A DNA stretch of 64,000 bases, from positions 80,360 to 144,359 of the forward strand of contig PABB01000054.1 in NCBI GenBank assembly GCA_002702655.1. Reading direction: 5' to 3'. Positions 25,401-35,693 of the stretch are shown piece after piece. The notes under the pieces were generated by a model. It was not told where the DNA came from and did not search any database. It saw nothing but the letters and a program-made list of their open reading frames with translations. This DNA comes from Planctomycetaceae bacterium (GTDB taxonomy: Bacteria > Planctomycetota > Planctomycetia > Pirellulales > Lacipirellulaceae). Positions within the stretch are counted from its first letter, which is position 1. Each line of letters starts with the position of its first letter. The position numbers and the translations under genes are program-made.

Positions 25401-26855
25401 ATGCCCGACTCTCCGCCCCCGCCGTCCGCCGAAGCGCGCGCCGCACGCGACGCGGCCGTGCAGTACTTGCTGGGACGCATCAACTACGAGAAGGCGCCGG
25501 CTGTCCCCTACGACAGCCGGCGGCTGAAACTCGACCGCATGCGGGCTTTGCTGGCGCATCTGGGACACCCCGACCGCGGCTTGCCCATCGTTCACATTGG
25601 CGGCACGAAAGGCAAAGGCTCCACCGCCGCGCTAGTCGGCAGGATCTTGCGCGAGGCCGGCTTCGACGTTGGCGCCTACACGTCGCCGCACTTGCAGTGC
25701 ATCGAGGAGCGATTCACCGTCAACGGCCAGTTGTGCCCGCCCGATGAACTCGTGGCGTTGGTGGAAGAAATCCGTCCGGCGGTGCTGCAAATGGACGCCG
25801 AGGCCGAGACCACCGGCGATCGATCGCTGCGGCCGACGTTTTTCGAACTCACCACCGCGCTGGCCCTGCTGCTGTTCCGCCGCCGCAAAGTCGACCTCGC
25901 CATTCTGGAAGTGGGCCTGGGCGGGCGGCTCGATTCGACCAATGTTTGCCAGCCCGCGGTCACAGCGATCACCAGCATCGGTTACGACCACACGCAGCAG
26001 TTGGGCGACACGCTGCCGGAGATCGCCGGCGAGAAGGCGGGCATCGTCAAGCCCGGCGTGCCGCTCGTGCTGGGGCCGCTCACCAGCGAGGCCCGCGAGG
26101 TCATCGCCGCGGTCGCCCGGCAACGCAGCGCCCGGATCGTCGAGCCAGACGCCGACTACCGCTGTGAATTCCACGCGCCGACCGCCCAGCATCCGTGGCA
26201 CGCAGGGGGCAGCGTCTCGTTCTCGCTTGTCGCTGCCGAGCGCGACAATCTGGCTGTCGAGCGGGCGCCGCTCGGCTTGCGCGGCGCCCATCAGGCCGCA
26301 AACGCCGGCGTGGCGCTGGGGATCGTCGCCGAATTGCGCGACCAGGGCTGGTTGGTGTCGCACGACGCGGTGCTGCGCGGATTGGCCCGTGCCCAGCTCG
26401 CGGGACGCGTGGACGTGGTCTCGCAGCAGCCGCTGGTCGTGCTCGACGTGGCCCACAACGTGGCTTCGGCAACGGCGCTGGCCGACTTCTTTGCCGGTGC
26501 GCCCCGCAACGTGCCCAAGCGGCTCGTCTTCGCCGCCACGCGCGACAAGGACGTGCGGGGCATTATTCGGACCCTGGCCCCGTCGTTTGATAACGTTTGG
26601 CTCACGGAATACCACGAGGCCGCCCGCAGCGTGCCGATTGCCGAGTTGGAATCACTGTGGCTGGAGGCGACCGCCGAATTGCCCGCGGCGGCTCACATTG
26701 TCGGAGTGACGCCATCGCCGGCCGAAGCGTGGCAAGCCGCCCGCAGTGCGGCTGAATCCGACTCAATTATTGCGGTCACCGGATCGTTCTTTTTAATCGC
26801 CGAGTTGCGACCGCTTGTTACCGGGCAGACCGGCTCCGCGGCGACGTCCGCTTGA
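25401..26855 (+). CDS. folC: Bifunctional folylpolyglutamate synthase/dihydrofolate synthase
   Basis: 484 residues from the ATG at 25401. FolC adds glutamate to (dihydro)folate using ATP. The Mur-ligase-like P-loop is GGTKGKGST at 67-75 (the family usually has Asn where Lys70 sits). TSPHLQCIEERFTVNG, an ELTTALALLLFRRRKVDLAILEVGLGGRLDSTNV segment and SIGYDHTQQLGDT follow, then the C-terminal VVLDVAHN and RLVFAATRDKDV. Length is slightly above the usual 420-440 because of a Pro/Ala-rich N terminus. It is preceded by the terminator at 25190 and has its own unit. Confidence 0.94.
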   Translation: MPDSPPPPSAEARAARDAAVQYLLGRINYEKAPAVPYDSRRLKLDRMRALLAHLGHPDRGLPIVHIGGTKGKGSTAALVGRILREAGFDVGAYTSPHLQCIEERFTVNGQLCPPDELVALVEEIRPAVLQMDAEAETTGDRSLRPTFFELTTALALLLFRRRKVDLAILEVGLGGRLDSTNVCQPAVTAITSIGYDHTQQLGDTLPEIAGEKAGIVKPGVPLVLGPLTSEAREVIAAVARQRSARIVEPDADYRCEFHAPTAQHPWHAGGSVSFSLVAAERDNLAVERAPLGLRGAHQAANAGVALGIVAELRDQGWLVSHDAVLRGLARAQLAGRVDVVSQQPLVVLDVAHNVASATALADFFAGAPRNVPKRLVFAATRDKDVRGIIRTLAPSFDNVWLTEYHEAARSVPIAELESLWLEATAELPAAAHIVGVTPSPAEAWQAARSAAESDSIIAVTGSFFLIAELRPLVTGQTGSAATSA

Positions 26856-26998
26856 CCGCGCGCCAGACGGCTCCCAAGGCGCAAGTGGCAAGGAATGTCA
26901 GCACAGCGATTCCCTTCGTTGAAACTGAAACTGATGATGGGCGGCCGCGACGACACGGCGCTGCCGCGAAATGGAATGTGAAGGACAGCCGCTGGCGG

Positions 26999-27364
26999 TT
27001 ATTCGACGCCGTCTTGCAGCGACCACCGCGGTTCGTCGCCGTCCCAGTCGAACTCGAAATCCTGGCCCGGACAGGGCGGTTCGAGCTCGGCCGTTTCGGT
27101 GGTGACGCGGCAAGCGGCGCCGCGCTCGCGACGCACTTCGTCCTGCAGGTTGTGCACCAGGCGGGCGATGTACGGATCGCTCCACGGCAGCAACTGGCTG
27201 GGACGCGGCCGACGCGGCATGGCGCCCGCGGCAAGCCGCGGGATTGGGCTTGAGAACCGATCGCCGGCGGGCAGGTCAAACCGCGCCGTGGTCGGCTCGC
27301 GACGCTCGTCTTCGATACGAACCACGGTACAAACGATCCGCCGGGGGAGTCGGGAAACGGTCAT
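26999..27364 (-). CDS. Small acidic-tailed protein, unknown
   Basis: 121 residues from the ATG at 27364, with an AGAGGA site eight bases upstream. No signal peptide. The middle reads SDPYIARLVHNLQDEVRRERG, likely one helix, and the end is acidic and aromatic (DFEFDWDGDEPRW). An overlapping 153-codon frame is less protein-like, so this frame is preferred. The family is not recognised. It stands alone between folC (convergent) and the S41 protease gene. Confidence 0.6.
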   Translation of the reverse strand: MTVSRLPRRIVCTVVRIEDERREPTTARFDLPAGDRFSSPIPRLAAGAMPRRPRPSQLLPWSDPYIARLVHNLQDEVRRERGAACRVTTETAELEPPCPGQDFEFDWDGDEPRWSLQDGVE

Positions 27365-27758
27365 GGTGAAGATCCTCTTCTGCTGGCCGCGGCAATCCGC
27401 CGCGGCTTCGAGTACGTGATAAGAACAACCGAAAAGTCAGGTCGCCCAGGCGGTCCAGGCCGGCGGATCAGGCCCTGGAAAACTCGCCCGGGAAAACCCA
27501 GCGTCGCCGTCGCGGCGGCCTTTAGAGGCCTACCGGCCCAGCCACTCGCGATGCGACGGGGGCACAGTAGAGCACGCGGCGTGCCAATCGCGTGAACGAG
27601 GCCGCGGGCATGCAACGCGGCCGCCAAATGCGCGACCGTAAGGCCCTACTGCAAAGAGAGTTGCGTCGCCACGGCGAAGACAGATTCGGCGTCGTCAGCG
27701 AACCGCCGACAAGTAGCTTCTGCAAATCCGCCGTGTAACGGACCGGAAACTGGGAGGG
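27365..27758. other. 394-bp stretch without a supported gene
   Basis: Lies between the small acidic-tailed gene and the 3' end of the S41 protease gene, both on the minus strand. Open frames here are shadows or short Arg/Ala-rich reads. I see no tRNA, repeat or convincing terminator. Confidence 0.5.
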
Positions 27759-29135
27759 CTACGGCCTGTTTGCGGGCGCAGCGTCCGGTTCGCTCATCCG
27801 CGCTGCCAGTCGCTCGACCGCTAGCACGAGCGCTTGGTCGACGTAATCGGCCGGCACGGCCATCTCGGCCTCGTCCAGCGCGGCGGCCAATTCGGGCGAC
27901 TCGGCATCGCCGATCGTCATTTGCCGCAGGCGGAAGTGCAGCCACGTCGTCAGATCGTCGCCCTCCAGATGAACCTCGCAGCCCGGGGTCGGCGAGACGC
28001 CCCACTGGGCGTCGGGCCCGTCGTCGGGCATGCGGTGGATATTCTTGCCGCTGGGGCGCCAGTAGGTGGCGAACGTGAGCTTCAGCAGACTCCGTCCCCC
28101 TTCCAGCCGCAGCACCTGCTGGACCGTGCCCTTGCCGTAGGAACGGGCGCCCACAATGTCGGCGCGGTCGTAATCCTGCAAGCAAGCCGCCAGGATCTCT
28201 GCGGCGCTGGCACTGTCTTGGTCGATGAGCACCGCCAACGGCAACTCCGCGTAATCACCGGCTTCGGTGGAGACGAACTTTTCTTCGACTTTGCCGCCGC
28301 GGCCGCGGATGGTCACAATCGGCCGGCCGGCCCGCAAGAACAGGTCGCTGATCCCCACGCCCGCGTCGAGCGTCCCCCCGCCGTTGCCGCGCAGGTCGAT
28401 CACCAACCCGGCGAGCCCCTCCGGCTCGGCGGCCAGCTCAGCAAGAATCGCATCCAGTTCCTCGAGCGTCTTGTCGCCGAACTTCGTGATCTGCACGAAA
28501 GCCGCCCCCGGCAATCCGGGCAAGCGATATCGCCAACCTCCGTCCGACAATCGGCTCACCCCCGTCACCGAGGCCGTGAAGATGACCGACCGCTCGACGG
28601 AAATCTCCAACGGTTCTTCGGCGTCGGACCTTTCCACCGTGAGCGTCACCGTTGAACCCTGCGGGCCCCGGATAAGCTGGGCGATGGCGTCATTGTCGAG
28701 TCCCGCGGTGGCCTGACCGTCGACGGCCACGATCCGGTCGCCCGATCGCAGGCCCGCGGCCAGAGCCGGCGAATCGGCCTCCGGGGGCCCCAGAACGACC
28801 GGTACGGCCGGCTCGCCCAGCAAGCGAAAGCGGATGCCGATGCCGACGAATTCCTGCGTCAGGACCTCCCGATAGCGGTCTTTCAACGTCGCGGGCACGA
28901 ACATCGAATGCTCGTCGCCCCGCGCGCGGAGCACTTCGACCATTTGCTCCATCGCCGCGGCGTACAGTTGCTGGTCGAATTGCCGTTGGTTGGGCTCGTT
29001 GTAGAGCGCCCAACGGTCGATCATCGAGAACCCCGCCGCCACGTAGCGTGCATACGGGTTTTGCTCGGCGCGCACGTAGCAAGCGTACGCGATCAGCGTG
29101 ACCACCAGCAGCAAAACAGCATTTCGACGGGGCAT
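27759..29135 (-). CDS. Carboxy-terminal processing protease (S41 family)
   Basis: 458 residues from the ATG at 29135. An N-terminal hydrophobic segment (5-20) anchors or exports it. A PDZ domain (about 95-175, VLGPPEADSPALAAGLRSGDRIVAVDGQ) precedes the S41 core with VIDLRGNGGG (245-254). The catalytic Ser308 in DQDSASAAEI and Lys335 in GARSYGKGTVQ are both present. Such enzymes trim the C termini of exported proteins. The gene just downstream of MMPL on the same strand is separated by about 190 bp with an inverted repeat. Confidence 0.92.
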   Translation of the reverse strand: MPRRNAVLLLVVTLIAYACYVRAEQNPYARYVAAGFSMIDRWALYNEPNQRQFDQQLYAAAMEQMVEVLRARGDEHSMFVPATLKDRYREVLTQEFVGIGIRFRLLGEPAVPVVLGPPEADSPALAAGLRSGDRIVAVDGQATAGLDNDAIAQLIRGPQGSTVTLTVERSDAEEPLEISVERSVIFTASVTGVSRLSDGGWRYRLPGLPGAAFVQITKFGDKTLEELDAILAELAAEPEGLAGLVIDLRGNGGGTLDAGVGISDLFLRAGRPIVTIRGRGGKVEEKFVSTEAGDYAELPLAVLIDQDSASAAEILAACLQDYDRADIVGARSYGKGTVQQVLRLEGGRSLLKLTFATYWRPSGKNIHRMPDDGPDAQWGVSPTPGCEVHLEGDDLTTWLHFRLRQMTIGDAESPELAAALDEAEMAVPADYVDQALVLAVERLAARMSEPDAAPANRP

Positions 29136-29176
29136 AGGACTGGGCGTTGCTGTCGTGGCTGACGGCGGAAACACGA

Positions 29177-29249
29177 GTGCCGCGGCTCTGTGAGCCGTGC
29201 GCGGCGCAGCGCGTGTCGGTGCATCGCACGGTTCACAGAGCCGTGGCAC
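29177..29249. repeat. Inverted repeat of the GGCTC-GAGCC type, both arms
   Basis: 24-bp arms at 29177-29200 and 29226-29249 pair with two mismatches. Each arm also contains an inner palindrome (GGCTC-TGT-GAGCC). It lies between the MMPL gene end and the protease start, and matches half-copies near 13381 and 16740. Confidence 0.88.
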
Positions 29250-29325
29250 GCTGAGCGGAATCCGTTCGCAGAGCGGCCCGAAGCGCGTGCGCTCACGCCG
29301 ACGCTCGGTCGCGCCAGCCTACATT

Positions 29326-32300
29326 CTACGAGCCCGACGAGGAATCGCGAGCCGCGTCCCGCCGCAGGCTGCGAAGTTTCGCGTGCAATGCCGCGTGGGG
29401 ACCGTCGACTGTCGACGCGGACAAGTCCACGGCCGGGGGCGTCGGGGCGGGGGCCGGCCGCTGCTGGGCTTCCTCAGTCATCGCGGCAGGCTCGGCGAGC
29501 GGCTCGCCGGCCTGCGGGGGCGACGCAGGGATCGCCTCCGCGGGCGACTCTGGCGCGGTCGGTTCTGTCGGCTTGTCGGGAGCGGCCACGGCGGTCTCGG
29601 CGCCGTCGGCTTCCGCCGTCGCAGCCGCCTCGCCGCCCAGGAATCGGCCCAACGGCCCAACGAGAATCGCCGGCAGCATCAACAAATCGCCCACCAGCGC
29701 CGCGGCCAACATGGTGATCATCAGGTAGCCAAACTGCTGGGTCGGCGTGAAGGTGCTGGTGGCGAACACCGACAGGCCCAGGCCGCCGATGATCGTCGTC
29801 TGCAGCATCGCGGTGCCGCAGCGGTCGTACGCCAACAGAGCCGCGTCGTGCCGACTCAGCCCACGGGCAATTCCGCGGCGGAACCAGGTGAGGTAATGAA
29901 TCGTATCGTCAACCGCGACGCCCAACGCCACGCTGGCGGTCATCATGATGCCAATGTCGACCTTAATGCCCAGCCACCCCAGCGATCCGAACACCATGGC
30001 AATGGGGAACACGTTGGGGATCATCGACACCAGCCCGCCCACGATGTTCCGCAGCACGAACATCATCACGCCGGCGATCAGCACGGTCGCCCAGGCGATG
30101 CTGTCCCGCAGGCTCACCAGCAATTCGGCCTGAGTCTTGTAGACCAGCGGCACCATGCCGGTGAACACCGCCCGGATCGGCCGCGGGTGCTCCCCGTCGA
30201 ACAGCGGCTCGCTGGCCGTGACCACCCCGGGGCCTTCGGCCAACGGCGTCGTCGAAACGGTCGCCACGAGCACGCCTTGCTCGCGCAGTTTGGTTAGCAA
30301 GGTTTCGTCGAGCGTATCGAGCGCCACCACGGCGTCGAACTTTGAAAACGCGGCCGCCACCTTCGCGATCGCCGCGTCCGCGTCGATCTCCGCGGCGCCG
30401 TCGCCCTCCGCCGGGCCCGACAGCGCATCAACGACCTTGGCCACGTTGAAGGCCTGCAGTCCGCGGACCCCCTCGCTGTTGCGCAGCACGTCGGCCAGGA
30501 CGCCCGCCGGCGAATTTTCGTCGAACTTGGCGTCCGGGGCGTCGTTGCTGTACAGCACGATCATTTGACTGTTGTCGAGCTGCTTGTCCGCCGCGTGCAG
30601 CGCACGGACCACCTCGTCCCGTTGCTCGAACGCCAACAGCAGCGGATCGACCACGCCTTGAAGCTGGTGGACGAACTTGCCGTAGTCGATGCCATTGCCC
30701 TGACTGTCCTCCAGCGCCGCCACCCGGGCGCTGATCCGCCACAACTCGCGACCGGTCAATTGCGTGTCGCTGCCGGACTTGGTCTCCATCCGCAGATAGT
30801 CGCCAGCGAGCAGGTGGCTGCGATTGTCGCGCAGCGAGCTGTTGGTGATGTAGTCGAGAATCGAGTCGGTAATGTGGTAGCCGCTGCCGCTGGCCGAGGG
30901 CAGAAACGTCCCCAGCGACAACGCGCGACTGATTTCCGGCAGCGATTCGATCCGCCCCTGCAGTTGCCGAATCAGCTCGGCCCGCTCGGTCATCGTCAGC
31001 CGATACTGGTGGCCGTCTGCCTCGGCGTGCTGGTCTGCCTCGCGCCGGCGCTCGGGCGGGATCGTCAGCACGACCTCCATCGGCACCAGATTGCCCAGGT
31101 GCGTTTCCAGCCAGGCGTAGTCGTGGATCAGGTCGGCATCCTCGTCCAGCAGCTTGAGCAACTGCACCTCGGTTTCGATTTTGGTCATGCCGAAACCGAT
31201 CAACCCCATCACGCCCAACCACGCCGCGAACGCCAGGTTGTGTCGACGCAACACGAAGCCAAACAGAGCCTGAGCCCAATCAGGCAGGTGCTTTTCGTCG
31301 TCGCGGTTGCCGCCCTGTTTCTTGATCAACGCGTCGGACAGCGGAAAGCGGTGCAAGAAAACCGGCAGGATCGTAAACAGGATCACCACGGTGCCCAACA
31401 CGGCGATGGCGGTGAACATGCCAAACTTCTTGATCGGCAGAATGTCGCTCGTGTACAGCGACCCCAGACCAACCGCGGTCGTGAACGCGGCCAACGTACA
31501 CGGCCACCACCCCATCTTCACCGCGCGTTCCGCGGCGCCTTGCAGCCCATAATCGCGGCGAGCGTCGCGATAGTAGTTGACCGTGTGAATGGCGCCCGAC
31601 AGGCCCAGCACGTACACGACCGCCGGCATCGACATCAGGATCGCGTCGACCGTGCCCAGGTGCGGCTTCTGCAGCCCCAGCACCACGACTTCAAAGACGC
31701 CGAAGTAAAACACCACGGCCAAGCTCATGCCGGCGCTGATCACGCCCACAGCGAACACAATGCCGGTGAGTTTCACGCTGCGCAAGCACCAGTAGGCCAG
31801 GCTCACGCCGACCAGCCCGGCCAACGAAGCCAGGCGCAGCAGCGTGCGTTCGCCTTCCACGTCGATCGTGATATTGTCGACGGGCGGTCCGCCCATGTGC
31901 AGCGACGCTGCGGGGATGCCGCATTCGGCGACGGCGGTCTCGGCAATCGCTTCGACTGCGCGGCGCATCGTCAGATTGCTGCCGGTCGCCTCGGGCGTGA
32001 GGTAAACGATCAAGCAGGTGACGCGCGTGTCATGGCCCAAGCTCTTGCCGGCGGCGTCGTAGGCCGGCGGGCCGACCAACGCGCCTTCGAGCCGCCGAAT
32101 CGCGTCGCCCCGCGAAAGCTCCAGCGGCGGCGCCGTCAACTCCTCGATCACGCTGGGGCCGGTGATGACCCGCGAATACCACTGGGCGCGCGTCGCGGTG
32201 GCCGAGTCGGGATCGGCGCTGGCCAGCGATTGCTGGCTCGGCACCAACTTGCGGGCCAGCAGGTTCAGCTTCTCGGTGTCGCCCAGCGTACAACCGTCCC

Positions 32301-32529
32301 AACTGACCAGGACAAACTGCTCGCCGATGAAATAATCGCGGAACCACCGCAAGTCCTTCGACTCGTCGTACGAGTCAGGCAGCCAGTCCTCGGCCTTGTT
32401 GGTATTCGACTGAATCGCAAAGCGCACTCCGCGCGGCATGAAGGCGATGACGAACGCGGCCGCCATCGCCAGCAGGAAGTAGTGCGACAGCCCCCAAGTC
32501 TTGCGGGCCAGGAAGGAGGGTTGGTTCAT
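29326..32529 (-). CDS. MMPL/RND-superfamily membrane transporter
   Basis: 1067 residues from the ATG at 32529. The pattern is N-terminal membrane segment, large external loop, then a group of five or six segments, and the same again in the second half, i.e. a duplicated MMPL/SSD fold with about 12 segments. Typical stretches are KMGWWPCTLAAFTTAVGLGSLY and, in the second half, SVALGVAVDDTIHYLTWFRRG, with TTIIGGLGLSVFATSTFTPTQQFGYLM after it. The last 90 residues are Ala/Pro/Glu rich and probably cytoplasmic. Hopanoid, lipid or drug export is possible from the family; the substrate is unknown. Confidence 0.9.
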   Translation of the reverse strand: MNQPSFLARKTWGLSHYFLLAMAAAFVIAFMPRGVRFAIQSNTNKAEDWLPDSYDESKDLRWFRDYFIGEQFVLVSWDGCTLGDTEKLNLLARKLVPSQQSLASADPDSATATRAQWYSRVITGPSVIEELTAPPLELSRGDAIRRLEGALVGPPAYDAAGKSLGHDTRVTCLIVYLTPEATGSNLTMRRAVEAIAETAVAECGIPAASLHMGGPPVDNITIDVEGERTLLRLASLAGLVGVSLAYWCLRSVKLTGIVFAVGVISAGMSLAVVFYFGVFEVVVLGLQKPHLGTVDAILMSMPAVVYVLGLSGAIHTVNYYRDARRDYGLQGAAERAVKMGWWPCTLAAFTTAVGLGSLYTSDILPIKKFGMFTAIAVLGTVVILFTILPVFLHRFPLSDALIKKQGGNRDDEKHLPDWAQALFGFVLRRHNLAFAAWLGVMGLIGFGMTKIETEVQLLKLLDEDADLIHDYAWLETHLGNLVPMEVVLTIPPERRREADQHAEADGHQYRLTMTERAELIRQLQGRIESLPEISRALSLGTFLPSASGSGYHITDSILDYITNSSLRDNRSHLLAGDYLRMETKSGSDTQLTGRELWRISARVAALEDSQGNGIDYGKFVHQLQGVVDPLLLAFEQRDEVVRALHAADKQLDNSQMIVLYSNDAPDAKFDENSPAGVLADVLRNSEGVRGLQAFNVAKVVDALSGPAEGDGAAEIDADAAIAKVAAAFSKFDAVVALDTLDETLLTKLREQGVLVATVSTTPLAEGPGVVTASEPLFDGEHPRPIRAVFTGMVPLVYKTQAELLVSLRDSIAWATVLIAGVMMFVLRNIVGGLVSMIPNVFPIAMVFGSLGWLGIKVDIGIMMTASVALGVAVDDTIHYLTWFRRGIARGLSRHDAALLAYDRCGTAMLQTTIIGGLGLSVFATSTFTPTQQFGYLMITMLAAALVGDLLMLPAILVGPLGRFLGGEAAATAEADGAETAVAAPDKPTEPTAPESPAEAIPASPPQAGEPLAEPAAMTEEAQQRPAPAPTPPAVDLSASTVDGPHAALHAKLRSLRRDAARDSSSGS

Positions 32530-32870
32530 CGAACGCCGGCGGCGAGCGGTTACGCCGCGCACGTCGATGGCTGGTGCCAGACGCCGGCGGCGGATTCGTC
32601 ACGGGAATCAGCCGCGACAGCTACAGCGAGCGATGATCAATGCGGTGAAAATGCCTGATCTGTCGCTCGCAAGCCGACGGGCTGCAGGCACTTAGGCTAT
32701 CCCGAAACGGCGCCAGCGTCTATGGCGACCACCCGCAGGATCGCCCTGACAATGCCTGCTGAACCCGACAAATCCGTCAGATTTCCCCGCGCACGCCCCG
32801 GGGGCGCCGATTAGCGAAACCCTGCGGGGCCCGCGGCCACGGCCGCTGTCCGGGTCAGGTCTGCGTCGGC
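32530..32870. other. 341-bp stretch without a supported gene
   Basis: Between the BBP7 gene stop and the MMPL start. A GCGGCC/GGCCGC palindrome near 32832-32848 may belong to the end of the BBP7 transcript. Otherwise I see nothing. Confidence 0.45.
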
Positions 32871-34223
32871 TTACCAGTAGCTCTCCATGCCGATCGACGT
32901 GCCCAGCAGCACATTGTCGCCGCCGTTGGCGATCTGCGACGAACCGCCCGGAGTGAAGTGGATTTGATTGGTTGCTAAGGCAATCGATTCGACGTAGAGC
33001 AACTCCATCCCCATCCGGAGTGACATATTTGGACGGAAGTGCCACTTGCCGGACACGGTCACCTGGCCGACGAAGGATAGGTTCTCGGCATTGGTGTGGA
33101 CTTCGCCCGAGTTAATCACCGTGTCAGTATCTGTGTTGGTGATCGAAAATTTTGAATCGAGCCCCATCATATTCAGGTAGCCGCCGCCTTTGACCTCGGC
33201 GCCAAGACTCCACCGCGACGTTTCGTAGGCGTAGCCCAGCCCAAGCTGGGTGCCGATCAAATCGTTGTCAGCTTTGATGTCATACACGCCGGAACCGACG
33301 CGGTCGTCATTGGTCGTCGTCGGATCCCCTGTGCCTTCCGCGGTCCAGTAAAGCGAATCGAGCGTGTTCATGTACCGCAAGCCGGCCAAGAACGTCATCG
33401 TGCCGCTCGATTGCGCGCGACGGACCCACTCGCCATCGGGTCGCAACACCATCTGGTCGCGTTGCATGCGATCGCGAACGCGATAATTCCACTCGAAACT
33501 GTCCAACTCGCTGCGATAGTCGAAGAACATTAGCGAGGCGCCGTCGAACGAAATGTTCCCGAGAGCCACGGCGGTGCCTTCGTTCGGCAGGCCAAGATTG
33601 TTGCTCATGTCGACGGACGTCGGCACCGAAATGCCCACGCCCGGGTTGGCTTCAGCGAGATACCCCGTCTGGTTCCAGTCGCCGCCGCCAAACCAAGTGA
33701 ACTCGGTCGTGTGATCGCGATTTGCTTCGTCGCGGAACAGAAAACGACCGACAGTGACGCGCGGCAGGCCATCGGCGCCCGGGTCATTGCCGATCTCCAG
33801 CACATTGTTGAATGTCGCAAGCGAGAAGTTGGTCGAAGCGAAGGCCGCCATCTCGCGGCCCAAAATCACCGAACCGCGGGTGAACCGCCGGTTCAGCAGC
33901 ATCGCGTCAACTTCTGAGTACCAATATCCGCGGCGCAACCATGTGCCGCTGCTTTCCATCAGCGCGGGACACGCGTCCATCACGCGCTGGGCGCCGGCGC
34001 GGCTGTCGTACCAGGGCTGTAGAATGGCCGCGCGGTCGTCGGAATCTTCCGCCATGGCGTCGCCGGGCTCGAAATCCATCGACGCCGCCGGCGGCAGATC
34101 CTCGCCGCCGAAGTCGCCCGCCATGGGCGGCAGCAGTTCGTCCTGCGCGGCTGCCGGCCTCAGCGTCAGCATCGCCAGGACCGCGCCGAGCGCCGCAACT
34201 TTGATTGCTTGAGCTGTTTTCAC
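32871..34223 (-). CDS. BBP7-family outer-membrane beta-barrel protein
   Basis: About 450 residues from a GTG near 34223, preceded by GAGGAG about eight bases upstream; this gives a signal peptide (VKTAQAIKVAALGAVLAM, cleavage near AAA-QD). The longer reading upstream is not signal-like. The body alternates polar and aromatic strands (GYWYSEVDAMLLNRRF, SLMFFDYRSELDSFEWNYRVR, TFLAGLRYMNTLDS, LLYVESIAL), as in the planctomycete BBP7 barrel family, and ends in an aromatic residue (SYW), a common outer-membrane sorting feature. Transport or adhesion cannot be told from sequence. Confidence 0.85.
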   Translation of the reverse strand: MKTAQAIKVAALGAVLAMLTLRPAAAQDELLPPMAGDFGGEDLPPAASMDFEPGDAMAEDSDDRAAILQPWYDSRAGAQRVMDACPALMESSGTWLRRGYWYSEVDAMLLNRRFTRGSVILGREMAAFASTNFSLATFNNVLEIGNDPGADGLPRVTVGRFLFRDEANRDHTTEFTWFGGGDWNQTGYLAEANPGVGISVPTSVDMSNNLGLPNEGTAVALGNISFDGASLMFFDYRSELDSFEWNYRVRDRMQRDQMVLRPDGEWVRRAQSSGTMTFLAGLRYMNTLDSLYWTAEGTGDPTTTNDDRVGSGVYDIKADNDLIGTQLGLGYAYETSRWSLGAEVKGGGYLNMMGLDSKFSITNTDTDTVINSGEVHTNAENLSFVGQVTVSGKWHFRPNMSLRMGMELLYVESIALATNQIHFTPGGSSQIANGGDNVLLGTSIGMESYW

Positions 34224-34529
34224 CGCAGTATCTCCTCGCGATACGTTCCCCCCGAACGGCGCGTCTTCCGCCGCTAGTTTCCCAACTGATAGATCGTCCA
34301 CGTCCCGCCGTACGAATAGGAATTACCGGCAGAATCAGCAAAAACCCGCGATACCGCACAACGCGCACAGTCGCCCGCCACCCGCAAACTCCGCGCATAC
34401 CCCCAGTTCTTCCATGCTGAGCGCTCGCGGGAGACGGTTGCCCGCATGGCGATTCCCCCGGAGAATGCGCCCAGTACCGCACGCTCGCGCCCGCCGCTCG
34501 TTCACTGCCCCGCACCAGGGAGTCTCACT
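34224..34529. other. Divergent intergenic region, BBP7 gene and transaldolase
   Basis: About 306 bp between two genes that read away from each other, so both promoters should lie here. I see only weak -10/-35 look-alikes and no repeat. Confidence 0.4.
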
Positions 34530-35582
34530 ATGCCATCGCCGCTAGCATCGCTCATCGCCACCGGGACCAAGCTGTGGCTCGACTCGGTCGATCCCGACCT
34601 CGTGGCCTCGAACCGGGCCCTGGGAGCGACCGGCGCCACGTCCAACCCAATCATCATCAGGGACTTGATCAAGACCGGCCGCTACGACGATCAACTCGCC
34701 AAGTTGCTGGAGCAGGGCGATCTGTCCGACGAAGACGCCGCCTGGCAACTGACCGATCAAGTCGTGCGGGACGCCCAAAGCGTGTTTCTGCCTGTGTGGC
34801 AGGAAACCGCCGGCAACGACGGTTACGTGAGCTTCGAACTCGACCCGCTGTTGGAGGCCGAGGACTGCCCGCTCAGCCGCGACGAAAAGGTGCAACGGTA
34901 TATCGAGCTCGGCACGCAGTGGTCCGCCGACCACGACAACCGCATGATCAAAGTCCCGGCAACGGAAGCCGGGCTGGGCGCGTTGGAAGAGTTGGCCGCC
35001 CGCGGCGTGTCGCTGAACGTGACGCTGATCTTCACCGACGATCAGTACCGGGCCGCCCGCGACGCCATCTGGAGCGGCGCCCAGCGGCTCGATTCGCTGG
35101 CAAAGTTCAAGAGCGTTTACAGCATCTTCATTTCGCGGCTGGACGTGTACACCGAGAAGCACGTGCCCGAACTGTCCGACGCCGCCCAGGGCCAGGTCGG
35201 CCTGGTGAACGTCAAGCAGATCTGGCAGGAGAACCAGGACTTCTGGCAGGCGCACGCAACGCCGCTGGCGCAAGAGATCGTCTTTGCCAGCACCGGCACG
35301 AAGAAGCCCGAGGACCCGCCGTGGAAATACGTCGCCGCGCTGGCCGGCAGCGACATTCAAACCAATCCGCCAGGAACCAACGAAGCGGTGCAAGACAGCG
35401 GCCTGGAATTCTCGCGGACCGTCGATCAACTGCCGCCGCAGGAGGTGCTCGACGAAATCGCCGCGAAAGTCGACCAGCAGAAACTGCACGACGTGCTGAT
35501 GTCCGAGGGGCTGAAGAAATTCGCCGACCCCCAGCAGGCGCTGCTGCAACTGGTCGCGGAAAAGCGGGCGGCGCTGGTCTGA
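34530..35582 (+). CDS. tal: Transaldolase
   Basis: 350 residues from the ATG at 34530. Transaldolase transfers a dihydroxyacetone unit in the pentose phosphate pathway. The Schiff-base lysine is K141 in [40 protein letters not shown] (38-47) and [13 protein letters not shown] follow the Tal pattern of the enzyme found alone or fused to glucose-6-phosphate isomerase; here it is unfused. It opens a plus-strand run of four genes. Confidence 0.9.
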   Translation: MPSPLASLIATGTKLWLDSVDPDLVASNRALGATGATSNPIIIRDLIKTGRYDDQLAKLLEQGDLSDEDAAWQLTDQVVRDAQSVFLPVWQETAGNDGYVSFELDPLLEAEDCPLSRDEKVQRYIELGTQWSADHDNRMIKVPATEAGLGALEELAARGVSLNVTLIFTDDQYRAARDAIWSGAQRLDSLAKFKSVYSIFISRLDVYTEKHVPELSDAAQGQVGLVNVKQIWQENQDFWQAHATPLAQEIVFASTGTKKPEDPPWKYVAALAGSDIQTNPPGTNEAVQDSGLEFSRTVDQLPPQEVLDEIAAKVDQQKLHDVLMSEGLKKFADPQQALLQLVAEKRAALV

Positions 35583-35693
35583 CTCGGCCGTCCGCCCTGC
35601 TCGCCGGTCGCCGGTCGCCGACGGCTGTGATAGGATCACGGCTTGCGCGCCGCGTCCTCATTCGCCACTCCCCCCGCCACGCCGGGACTCTCC

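Noticed and set aside
26818-27279. 153-codon minus frame over the 121-codon gene
   Set aside because: Arg/Ala/Ser-rich and lacks a ribosome site; the overlapping frame has AGAGGA and an ordinary protein composition.
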